DNA of 5,568 bases from an uncultured Succinatimonas sp. (GTDB lineage Bacteria; Pseudomonadota; Gammaproteobacteria; Enterobacterales; Succinivibrionaceae). The stretch covers positions 1 through 5,568 of the forward strand of contig URKL01000138.1 in assembly GCA_900548485.1 (NCBI GenBank). The letters are read 5' to 3'. Positions within the stretch are counted from its first letter, which is position 1. Each line of letters opens with the position of its first letter. Both the position numbers and the translations under genes were made by a program. Under the pieces are notes generated by a model. The model saw nothing but the letters and a program-made list of their open reading frames with translations, did not search any database and was not told the DNA's origin. Below, one piece after another: positions 1-5,568 of the stretch.

Positions 1-2
1 AT

Positions 3-6
3 GGAG
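3..6 (+). promoter_or_regulatory. Ribosome binding site that decides the pstS start
   Basis: GGAG lies six bases before the ATG at 13. It also overlaps the ATG at position 1, which opens the same frame. Good Shine-Dalgarno spacing to the second ATG, and a normal signal-peptide N-terminus (MKVSK) from there, favour 13 as the true start. Sequence left of position 1 is not visible, so a separate site serving the first ATG cannot be ruled out. Confidence 0.6.
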
Positions 7-12
7 TTGATT

Positions 13-84
13 ATGAAAGTTTCTAAGTTATTTTCTGTTGTTTGTTTAACCTGTGGCGTAGCTTTTGCAAGTTCAGCATATGCT
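13..84 (+). other. Sec signal peptide of PstS
   Basis: The first 24 residues have two lysines near the N-terminus (MKVSK), a hydrophobic core of roughly residues 6-19, and a signal peptidase I site of the A-x-A type (SAYA, then ANV). Cysteines at residues 11 and 14 fall inside the core, but the residue before each is Val or Thr rather than Gly, Ala or Ser, so neither makes a convincing lipobox. The mature protein is therefore predicted to be soluble in the periplasm rather than lipid-anchored. Confidence 0.85.
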
Positions 85-813
85 GCTAATGTTTCTACTG
101 ATGGCTCCACCTCTATGGAAAAGGTTATTGGTATTTTAAGTGAGTCTTACCACAACGCCAATCCTGATATTCAGGTTACCTATAATCCTACTGGTTCTGG
201 TGCTGGTATTGCTGCTGCTTTAGAAGGCAGAGCTGATATCGGTTTATCCTCTCGTGGTTTAAAAGCTGATGAGCAGGAAAAGTTAGTTGGTACCACTATT
301 GCTTTAGATGGTATCGTCATGGTAGTAAACCCTCAAAACAACTTAAAAGATTTATCTGTAGAGCAAATTGGTAAGCTTTACAAAGGTGAAATTGCTAACT
401 GGAAAGAGTTAGGCGGTGCTGATGCTCCGGTTGTTTTGATTGGTCGTGAAGCTGGTTCAGGTACTAGAGATGGTTTTGAAACTGTAACTTCTACTAAGGA
501 TGCTTGCAAGTATCGTCAGGAATTAACCTCCACAGGTGACGTTATCACCACTGTAGGTCAGAATCCTAACGCTATCGGTTATGCATCTTTATCTGCTGTA
601 AGTAAGAAGGTTAAGGTTTTAACTGTTAATGGTGTTAATGCCTCTGAAGCAACTGTTCAGGATGGTTCATATAAGTTACAGCGTCCGTTTGTTTTCGTTA
701 CCTCTAAAGACAAAGCCTTATCTGAGGACGCACAAAAATTCTTTGATTATGCCTTATCTAAGGAAGTTGAGCACCTGATTGTTAAAGCAGGTGTTGTTCC
801 GGTAGCTAAATAA
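13..813 (+). CDS. pstS: Phosphate ABC transporter, periplasmic phosphate-binding protein PstS
   Basis: This is the high-affinity inorganic phosphate receptor of the Pst importer, acting in the periplasm and delivering phosphate to PstC-PstA. Counting from the ATG at 13 it has 266 residues, the short PstS type (E. coli PstS is about 346). A Sec signal peptide covers residues 1-24. The phosphate-binding elements of the family are visible: GSTSM at 31-35, GSGAG at 61-65 (Ser62), ADIGLSS at 74-80 (Asp75), and the hallmark R-E-A-G-S-G-T at 145-151, matching E. coli Arg135, Ser139, Gly140 and Thr141. The segment around 117-134 (VEQIGKLYKGEIANWKELGG) is also typical. It is first in the cluster and separated from pstC by a terminator-like hairpin, consistent with the binding protein being made in excess. 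An in-frame ATG at position 1 would add four residues (MELI), but the ribosome binding site favours 13. The ending (VKAGVVPVAK) is normal for the family. Function is secure; the exact start is less so. Confidence 0.96.
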   Translation: MKVSKLFSVVCLTCGVAFASSAYAANVSTDGSTSMEKVIGILSESYHNANPDIQVTYNPTGSGAGIAAALEGRADIGLSSRGLKADEQEKLVGTTIALDGIVMVVNPQNNLKDLSVEQIGKLYKGEIANWKELGGADAPVVLIGREAGSGTRDGFETVTSTKDACKYRQELTSTGDVITTVGQNPNAIGYASLSAVSKKVKVLTVNGVNASEATVQDGSYKLQRPFVFVTSKDKALSEDAQKFFDYALSKEVEHLIVKAGVVPVAK

Positions 814-833
814 TATAAATTATCTCTGAAAGG

Positions 834-856
834 GCGGGGTATAACCCCGCTTTTTT
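834..856 (+). terminator. Intrinsic-terminator-like hairpin between pstS and pstC
   Basis: A perfect 7-bp GC-rich stem (GCGGGGT at 834-840 with ACCCCGC at 844-850) closes a 3-base loop (ATA) and is followed directly by six T residues (851-856). The stem could extend downward as A-U and G-U pairs between 828-833 and the T tract. This is textbook Rho-independent terminator form. Because it sits inside an otherwise continuous Pst cluster, it most likely terminates only part of transcription and also protects the pstS 3' end, so pstS transcript would exceed pstCAB transcript. The opposite strand has no comparable T tract, so it acts rightward only. Confidence 0.85.
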
Positions 857-861
857 AAAGG
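857..861 (+). promoter_or_regulatory. Ribosome binding site of pstC, abutting the terminator
   Basis: AAAGG ends eight bases before the ATG at 870 and begins immediately after the six-T tract of the upstream hairpin. Transcripts that stop at the hairpin would therefore lack the pstC ribosome binding site, and only read-through transcripts could be translated for pstC. Confidence 0.6.
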
Positions 862-869
862 TTGTTACG

Positions 870-1751
870 ATGATAGAATCGAATTCAAAAAAGATTTTCA
901 ATACCGAATCTATTGCTGCGACGGTATTTTTAATCCTAGGTGTAGTAAATATCGCCTTTGTGTTAATGATCTGTGTTTATCTGATTATCGCAGGTCTTCC
1001 GGCAATTGCTAAGATAGGTATTGTTGATTTCCTATTCGGAACTAAGTGGGCATCTACAGCAAATCCCGCACAGTTCGGTATTTTACCTTTTATTTTAACC
1101 TCTGTTTATGGTACAGCAGGCGCAATCGTTATAGGTTTACCTTTAGGTTTCTTTTCAGCTGTATATCTCGCTAAGATGGCTCCTAAAAAAATTAAATTGA
1201 TTGTAGCCCCCATGATTGACCTTTTAGCCGGTATTCCTTCTGTAGTTTACGGTTTTATCGGTATGTTGGTCTTAGTCCCTTGTGTACAAATATTATTTAA
1301 TATTCCTGATGGTTCTTCTTTATTTTCAGCAATTATTGTTTTAGCTGTAATGATTTTACCATCTATTATTAAAGTTTCGATTACCGCCATTGAAGCAGTT
1401 CCTGTTGAATATGAATTAGGAAGTTTAGCTTTAGGTGCAAATAAGATTGAAACCATTTTTAGAGTTGTGGTTCCTGCAGCAAAAAGTGGTATTGCAGCCG
1501 CTGTAGTTTTAGGTGTCGGTAGAGCTATTGGTGAAGCTATGGCAGTAATGATGGTTGCAGGAAATGTAGCTAATATGCCAAGCATTTTTGAATCTGTAAG
1601 ATTCTTGACTACCGCTGTAGCCTCAGAGATGTCCTATTCCTCAGGTCTTCAACGTGAAGCTTTATTTTCAATTGCTTTGGTTCTATTTGTCTTCATCATG
1701 ATGATCAATGCTCTTTTAAACATGATGCTTAAGAAAGGATATAAGAAGTAA
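870..1751 (+). CDS. pstC: Phosphate ABC transporter permease PstC
   Basis: One of the two inner-membrane permeases forming the phosphate channel, paired with PstA. The product has 293 residues, close to the usual PstC length. Hydrophobic segments are seen near residues 17-41, 71-100, 112-137, 151-170, 205-230 and 264-287, the six-helix plan of the family. The conserved LLAGIPSVVYGF lies at 118-129. The cytoplasmic EAA loop that docks on the ATPase spans about 173-208 (EAVPVEYELGSLALGANKIETI..VVVPAAKSGI), followed by GRAIGEAMAV at 217-226. The motif GRAIGEAMA and the position just after pstS support PstC rather than PstA. The start at 870 has AAAGG eight bases upstream. The stop codon shares its last base with the pstA start (TAATG), indicating translational coupling. 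Confidence 0.96.
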   Translation: MIESNSKKIFNTESIAATVFLILGVVNIAFVLMICVYLIIAGLPAIAKIGIVDFLFGTKWASTANPAQFGILPFILTSVYGTAGAIVIGLPLGFFSAVYLAKMAPKKIKLIVAPMIDLLAGIPSVVYGFIGMLVLVPCVQILFNIPDGSSLFSAIIVLAVMILPSIIKVSITAIEAVPVEYELGSLALGANKIETIFRVVVPAAKSGIAAAVVLGVGRAIGEAMAVMMVAGNVANMPSIFESVRFLTTAVASEMSYSSGLQREALFSIALVLFVFIMMINALLNMMLKKGYKK

Positions 1752-2608
1752 TGTCAGTTTCTCAGGTCAAACGTCAGATCTACAAGGCAAATATGCTCTC
1801 TTTGACATATTTATGCATTGCGATCACAATTTGTATTGTAGTCTTCATGATTGCATACATTTTCTTTAAATCTGTGCCGTATTTCTCTTGGCATTTGTTG
1901 TCAACATCTCCAAGTTATTTAAATGATACCATTGGTGTTTTGCCAGATATTTTAAATACGGTTTATCTTATCTTCACAACTTTATTGTTTGTTCTCCCAA
2001 TGGGTGTAGGTGCAGCTATTTATTTAACCGAATATGCCAGATCACCTAAGTTAGTAAAAGCAATCGAGTATTGTATTGAAACTTTAGCCGGTATTCCTTC
2101 TATTATTTATGGTTTGGTGGGAATGTTGATCTTCTGTCAGTTCTTTGGTTTACAGACCTCTTTATTAGCAGGTTCTTTAACCTTGATGATTATGAATCTT
2201 CCAACCATCATTCGTACTACACAGGAAAGCTTAAAAACAGTTCCGCAATCCTATAGAGAAGGAGCCTTTGGTTTAGGCGCTGCTAAATGGCATGTAATCA
2301 GAACTGTGGTTCTACCATGCTGTATCGAAGGTATTGTAACTGGCTGTATTTTAAGTATTGGTCGTATGTTAGGTGAATCTGCAGCATTGTTATTCACCGC
2401 AGGCTTTGCTCATACTTTAAATGGTTATTTTGATGGTATGGGATCTGCAGGTTCAACACTTACAGTAGCTCTTTATGTTTATGCAAAAGAACAGGGCGAA
2501 TTTGAAGTAGCTTTTGTGATTGCCGCTATTCTCTTATTTATGAGCTTACTTATCAATTTACTCGCAACATTCCTCGCACGCAGAATTCAGAAAAGAAAGG
2601 CAAGTTAA
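1751..2608 (+). CDS. pstA: Phosphate ABC transporter permease PstA
   Basis: The second inner-membrane permease of the Pst complex, forming the channel with PstC. It has 285 residues, normal for the family. A hydrophobic segment near 18-40 is followed by others at about 68-93, 112-134, 136-154, 193-217 and 252-276. The conserved TLAGIPSIIYGLVGM lies at 111-125. The EAA loop that contacts PstB covers about 159-195 (ESLKTVPQSYREGAFGLGAAKWHVIRTVVLP), followed by GRMLGESAALLFTAG, which is characteristic of PstA. The C-terminus is basic (ARRIQKRKAS), as expected for a cytoplasmic tail. Its ATG shares one base with the pstC stop, and an AAAGGA lies 11 bases upstream within pstC. pstB follows after only three bases. 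Confidence 0.96.
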   Translation: MSVSQVKRQIYKANMLSLTYLCIAITICIVVFMIAYIFFKSVPYFSWHLLSTSPSYLNDTIGVLPDILNTVYLIFTTLLFVLPMGVGAAIYLTEYARSPKLVKAIEYCIETLAGIPSIIYGLVGMLIFCQFFGLQTSLLAGSLTLMIMNLPTIIRTTQESLKTVPQSYREGAFGLGAAKWHVIRTVVLPCCIEGIVTGCILSIGRMLGESAALLFTAGFAHTLNGYFDGMGSAGSTLTVALYVYAKEQGEFEVAFVIAAILLFMSLLINLLATFLARRIQKRKAS

Positions 2609-2611
2609 ATC

Positions 2612-3367
2612 ATGGAAACCATTTTTGATGTAAAAAAGTTTAACCTTTGGTATGGCAATACTCATGCACTGCACAATGTAAATATGGTGGTAAATGAGCA
2701 TGATATCACTGCTTTAATTGGACCTTCAGGTTGTGGAAAATCTACCTTTATTCGTACTTTAAATCGTATGAATGATTTAATTCCTGAGGTAAAACTTGAA
2801 GGTAGTATTAAATACCGTGGGCAGGAATTAGTTAATAGTGACCTCAATGTTAGTAAGTTACGCAAAGATGTAGGTATGGTTTTCCAAAAGCCTAACCCTT
2901 TCGCAATGAGTATTTACGACAACGTTGCTTATGGCCCGCGTACTCATGGTGTTAGAAATCGTGCCAAACTTGACGAAATTGTAGAACGTTCTTTAAGACA
3001 AGCTGCAATTTTTGACGAAGTAAAAGATCGCTTAAAAACCTCTGCTTTAGGTTTATCTGGTGGTCAGCAACAACGTTTGTGTATTGCCAGAGCCTTAGCT
3101 GTTGAGCCTGATGTTTTGTTAATGGATGAGCCGACCTCAGCGTTAGATCCAATTTCAACAGGAAAAATTGAAGAATTGGCTTTAGAGCTTAAAAAGAAAT
3201 ACACCATCGTTATTGTTACTCATAATATGCAACAAGCATTGCGTATTTCTGATAACACTGCTTTCTTCCTTTTAGGAGATTTGGTGGAGATGGATAAAAC
3301 TGATGTGATATTCACAAAACCTAAGGACAAGCGTACTGAAGACTATATTACAGGAAGATTTGGATAA
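2612..3367 (+). CDS. pstB: Phosphate ABC transporter ATP-binding protein PstB
   Basis: The cytoplasmic ATPase that powers phosphate import, working as a dimer on the PstC-PstA EAA loops. It has 251 residues, the normal PstB length. All ABC motifs are intact: Walker [10 protein letters not shown] at 37-45, Q-loop Gln92 in the PstB-typical VFQKPNPF, signature LSGGQQQR at 148-155, Walker B VLLMDEP with catalytic Glu173, D-loop SALD at 177-180 region, and H-loop His204. The stretch [17 protein letters not shown] (50-66) and the C-terminal [12 protein letters not shown] are hallmarks of PstB within the ABC superfamily. It starts three bases after pstA, with AAAGG 11 bases upstream, and its stop shares one base with the phoU start. 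No motif is degraded, so it should be active. Confidence 0.97.
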   Translation: METIFDVKKFNLWYGNTHALHNVNMVVNEHDITALIGPSGCGKSTFIRTLNRMNDLIPEVKLEGSIKYRGQELVNSDLNVSKLRKDVGMVFQKPNPFAMSIYDNVAYGPRTHGVRNRAKLDEIVERSLRQAAIFDEVKDRLKTSALGLSGGQQQRLCIARALAVEPDVLLMDEPTSALDPISTGKIEELALELKKKYTIVIVTHNMQQALRISDNTAFFLLGDLVEMDKTDVIFTKPKDKRTEDYITGRFG

Positions 3368-4029
3368 TGAGAAAGAATTTAGATGAGCAGTTACAACGCT
3401 TAAATAATAGTTTAATTTTAATGGGTTCTTTATGTGAGGATAATTTAGATAGCGTCTTTAAAGCTTTTAAAGAGCGTGATCGTGAATTGGCCTTAAATGT
3501 ATATAGAGCTGATTATGATGTCGATACAAAATCTCGTGATATCGAAACTTTATGTTTAAATATCATTCTTCACGAGCAGCCAGTAGCTATAGATTTATTA
3601 GTAGTATCTGCTACTTTAAAAATGGTTGCTGATTTAGAGCGTATAGGTAATCAAGCTAGTGATGTAGCTCAGATTGTAATGAGTTTTGATTACAATTATG
3701 AAGGTGAAGATTTAAATCTTTTACATAATATGGCTAAAGAAGCCTCTTCTATGGTTAAGCTTGCTATTGATGCCTTTGTTCATCGTGATGAGGACTTAGC
3801 TAAGACTGTAATTAGACAAGATAAAGCTGTAGATGAATATTTCTCAATGATTAGAAAATCATTGATTTTAAAAGCCAGATCATGTGAAAAAGATACTGAA
3901 CTATCTTTAGATGTTATTATGATGGCAAAATATTTAGAACGCATTGGAGATCATGCTTGTAATATTGCTAAGTGGGTTTCTTATGTCGTTACTGGCAAAA
4001 TTAATACGGTTGGAGATTTGAGCCTATGA
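3367..4029 (+). CDS. phoU: Phosphate signalling protein PhoU
   Basis: A cytoplasmic, peripherally membrane-associated regulator that, in the studied systems, links Pst transport to PhoR and keeps the Pho regulon off when phosphate is plentiful. It has 220 residues, near the family norm. Two PhoU helical repeats are visible, each with the metal-binding E-R-I-G-(N/D) signature: LKMVADLERIGNQASDVA at 84-101 and MMAKYLERIGDHACNIA at 185-201. The N-terminus (LDEQLQRLNNSLILMGSLCEDNL) is also typical. Its ATG shares one base with the pstB stop, with AGGA 11 bases upstream. Its stop overlaps the regulator's start by four bases (ATGA). Placement between pstB and the two-component genes matches its linking role. 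Confidence 0.96.
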   Translation: MRKNLDEQLQRLNNSLILMGSLCEDNLDSVFKAFKERDRELALNVYRADYDVDTKSRDIETLCLNIILHEQPVAIDLLVVSATLKMVADLERIGNQASDVAQIVMSFDYNYEGEDLNLLHNMAKEASSMVKLAIDAFVHRDEDLAKTVIRQDKAVDEYFSMIRKSLILKARSCEKDTELSLDVIMMAKYLERIGDHACNIAKWVSYVVTGKINTVGDLSL

Positions 4030-4694
4030 TTTATTGCGTTGAAGATGATACCGATATCCGAGAGATTGAGCAGTACACTTTACAGTCTATGAATATGGAA
4101 ACGGAGGTGTTTGCCGACGGTACCAGTTTCTTTGCCGCAGTAGAAAAACGTATCCCTGATTTAGTTTTATTGGATATCATGCTACCTGATATGAGTGGTA
4201 TTGATATCTTAAAACGCCTCCGTGCTGGGGCTAGAACTCGTAATATTCCGGTAATTATGGCTACAGCTAAAGGTGCTGAATATGAGAGAGTGAATGCCCT
4301 AGATTTAGGAGCAGATGACTATTTGACTAAGCCTTTTTCTTTAATTGAAATGGTTGCTCGTATCAACGCCGTTTTACGGCGTTGTAATGGTAATGTCCAG
4401 TCTGAGGAAATCGTCATTGGGGCATTATCTTTGAATGAGGCTAATCATGAGGTTAAAGTGAATGGACAAATTGTAGATCTGACCTTAAAGGAATATGAAT
4501 TATTGCTTTTAATGTTAAAACGACAGGGTCGTGTTTTTTCTCGTGATCAATTGCTTGATAGAATTTGGGGTACAGAGTATGACGGAGAAAGTCGTACTGT
4601 AGATGTACACATTCGTACTTTGAGGCAGAAACTAGGCGAAATGGAGTACATTATCAAGACTGTACGTGGTGTAGGTTATAAGGTTGGTTCATAG
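4026..4694 (+). CDS. phoB: PhoB-type response regulator, OmpR/PhoB family
   Basis: DNA-binding response regulator, predicted to activate Pho genes when phosphorylated by the downstream kinase. It has 222 residues. The receiver domain covers about 1-119, with acidic pocket Glu6-Asp7-Asp8, phospho-acceptor Asp50 (LLDIMLPDMSG), switch Thr80 and Lys102 (TKPF). The winged-helix domain covers about 128-221, with LTLKEYELLLLML, the recognition region ESRTVDVHIRTLRQKLGE and the wing IIKTVRGVGYKV. The start directly on strand beta-1 (MIYCVEDD) and the sequence ATAKGAEYERVNALDLGADDYLTKPF resemble regulators of Firmicutes more than E. coli PhoB; this is recognition by memory, not a search. GGAG at 4012-4015 precedes the start by ten bases, and the ATGA overlap with phoU suggests coupling. 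The family is certain. The PhoB role rests on context, since OmpR-family relatives look alike. Confidence 0.9.
   Translation: MIYCVEDDTDIREIEQYTLQSMNMETEVFADGTSFFAAVEKRIPDLVLLDIMLPDMSGIDILKRLRAGARTRNIPVIMATAKGAEYERVNALDLGADDYLTKPFSLIEMVARINAVLRRCNGNVQSEEIVIGALSLNEANHEVKVNGQIVDLTLKEYELLLLMLKRQGRVFSRDQLLDRIWGTEYDGESRTVDVHIRTLRQKLGEMEYIIKTVRGVGYKVGS
4364..4384 (+). repeat. Perfect 8-bp inverted repeat inside phoB
   Basis: CAACGCCG at 4364-4371 is the exact reverse complement of CGGCGTTG at 4377-4384, with a 5-base loop (TTTTA). It lies at the 3' end of the receiver domain (codons for NAVLRR), just before the linker to the DNA-binding domain. The arms are GC-rich compared with surrounding sequence. 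No T tract follows, so it is not an intrinsic terminator. It may form an mRNA hairpin or be a by-product of the coding constraint. Confidence 0.5.
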
Positions 4695-4696
4695 AA

Positions 4697-5568
4697 TTGA
4701 TAAGTAAGGTCTTTAAAGCTGTATTTTTTTCTACATTATTGTTTTTGATCATAGGCTTAGCTTCTGCGTTATGGTTTGCTCATAATTTGATGAAAAAAAA
4801 TGATGAGCATATGCTTTATGAATACACAGAAGCTTTAGTAAATGATGTTAACAATTTTAGTAAATATTACATCATGGATCTAAGCTATGGATCTTTTCGT
4901 GTGACTTTAATAAATCCAGATGGCACAGTGTTTTTTGACAGTAAGGTTAAAAAAGTACAACAAATGCCAAATCACCGTGATCGCAAGGAATTTATTGAAG
5001 CTACCGAAAAAGGCTCTAGTTCCGTTGAACGCTATTCTGAGACCTTAGATACAGAAACTGTTTATTATGCGGTAAAACTTAATTCAGGAGAGGTTTTGAG
5101 AACCTCTTTTACTACAGAAAATGTTTTTAGCATGACCTGGAGTTTATTTTGGTGTTTTATCGGTATTGTTGTAATTTCTGCTATTATTTCCGCTTTCATT
5201 GCTTACCGATTATCAGTAATTATTGTAAGGCCAATTAATGCTATTGATTTAAATCGACCGTTACAAAATGAGGTTTATACTGAGTTGGAACCCTTGGTTA
5301 GACGTATTGATATGCATCAAAAACGTATTAACGATTTGATAGATAAAATTTCTAGACAATCTCGCGAAATGCAGACCATTACTGCGAGCATGTCTGAAGG
5401 ACTTGTTTTGTTTAATGGTTTAGGCGTAATTATCAGTATAAATGAAAGCGCTAAAAATATTTTTAATATTGATGATAGTTGTGTTGGGAAAAATATTTTA
5501 AGTATCGATCGCTCTACTTTAATTCGTAGATATTTTGATAAGGGCGAAGAGCTCAATAATAAAATTGA
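4697..5568 (+). CDS. phoR: PhoR-type sensor histidine kinase, 5' part only
   Basis: The frame is open from a TTG at 4697 to the window edge: 290 codons plus two bases with no stop. An in-frame TAA at 4679-4681 leaves TTG as the first usable start. The next in-frame ATG (4790) would remove the first membrane helix. Only a weak AAGG lies upstream, 13 bases away, so translation probably depends on coupling with phoB, whose stop ends two bases earlier. Visible parts: membrane helix 1 at about 8-29; an extracytoplasmic sensor domain at about 30-145, containing DRKEFIEA..G and RYSETL...YYAVKL..GEVLR; helix 2 at about 146-170; a short HAMP-like linker beginning RPI; a probable coiled stretch near 200-225; and a PAS domain from about 225 (ITASMSEGLVLFNGLGVIISINESAKNIF). 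The His-containing dimerisation domain and the ATPase domain lie beyond the window, so kinase activity is inferred. The truncation is due to the window edge, not mutation. The role as PhoB's partner follows from adjacency. Confidence 0.88.
   Translation, partial: MISKVFKAVFFSTLLFLIIGLASALWFAHNLMKKNDEHMLYEYTEALVNDVNNFSKYYIMDLSYGSFRVTLINPDGTVFFDSKVKKVQQMPNHRDRKEFIEATEKGSSSVERYSETLDTETVYYAVKLNSGEVLRTSFTTENVFSMTWSLFWCFIGIVVISAIISAFIAYRLSVIIVRPINAIDLNRPLQNEVYTELEPLVRRIDMHQKRINDLIDKISRQSREMQTITASMSEGLVLFNGLGVIISINESAKNIFNIDDSCVGKNILSIDRSTLIRRYFDKGEELNNKI

Noticed and set aside
40..57. Possible lipobox around the cysteines in the PstS signal peptide
   Set aside because: The residue before each cysteine is Val or Thr, not Gly, Ala or Ser, while a good signal peptidase I site (AYA then AN) follows at residues 22-26.
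794..819. Possible promoter for pstC (TTGTTC at 794 and TATAAA at 814)
   Set aside because: The spacer is only 14 bases, too short for a normal sigma-70 promoter, and any transcript would run straight into the terminator-like hairpin at 834-856.
814..869. Pho box or other operator in the pstS-pstC gap
   Set aside because: I see no direct repeats resembling the CTGTCA or TTAACA type of Pho box here. The gap is accounted for by the hairpin and the pstC ribosome binding site. The main Pho box would be expected upstream of the window.
1247..1585. Open reading frame on the minus strand inside pstC (112 codons)
   Set aside because: It lies wholly inside a secure permease gene and its product is low-complexity (rich in Ile, Thr, Ala and Pro), as expected from the complement of hydrophobic-helix codons. 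No ribosome binding site or domain was recognised.
2662..3158. Two short minus-strand open frames inside pstB (2662-2865 and 2952-3158)
   Set aside because: Both are antisense shadows of highly conserved ABC ATPase sequence, including Walker A and the signature motif, with no recognisable domain.
5317..5556. Minus-strand open frame of 79 codons near the right edge
   Set aside because: It is opposite the PAS region of the sensor kinase, whose sense frame has clear domain content. The antisense product shows no recognisable features.
5500..5568. Kinase lacking catalytic domains as a possible truncated gene
   Set aside because: The frame is still open at the last base, so the missing dimerisation and ATPase domains are explained by the window boundary rather than by a break in the gene.

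Overview
This window is a single plus-strand phosphate-starvation (Pho) cluster. Its order is pstS, pstC, pstA, pstB, phoU, a phoB-type response regulator, and the 5' part of a phoR-type sensor kinase that runs off the right edge. Nearly all of the window is coding. The only real intergenic stretch (814-869) carries an intrinsic-terminator-like hairpin between pstS and pstC. I see no RNA gene, insertion sequence, CRISPR array or attachment site.

Organism: the DNA is low in GC, with heavy use of TTA for leucine and of T-ending codons (GGT, GCT, GTT). PstS has a classical Sec signal peptide ending in AYA, with no usable lipobox, which suggests a diderm with a periplasm. The regulator and kinase look more like the Firmicutes type: the PhoB starts directly at its first beta strand (MIYCVEDD), and the PhoR has a large extracytoplasmic sensor domain followed by a PAS domain. 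An AT-rich gut anaerobe such as a Succinivibrionaceae-like gammaproteobacterium, or a diderm Firmicute, would fit. This assignment is inference only and cannot be settled from the window.

Layout: 13-813 is the periplasmic phosphate-binding protein. 870-2608 holds the two permeases, which overlap by one base. 2612-3367 is the ATPase. 3367-4029 is PhoU, overlapping pstB by one base. 4026-4694 is the response regulator, overlapping phoU by four bases. 4697-5568 is the sensor kinase, starting at a TTG two bases after the regulator's stop; it is cut off before its catalytic domains.

How the genes work together: PstS captures inorganic phosphate and delivers it to the PstC-PstA channel, and PstB hydrolyses ATP to drive import. 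By established Pho biology, PhoU links the transporter's state to PhoR, which phosphorylates or dephosphorylates PhoB, and PhoB in turn activates pst transcription. Having all seven genes in one tightly coupled run makes a self-contained, autoregulated uptake-and-sensing module. The promoter and any Pho box would lie left of position 1. I find no clear sign of a previously undescribed system; the points worth attention are the pstS-pstC hairpin, the TTG start of phoR and the mixed affinities of the proteins.
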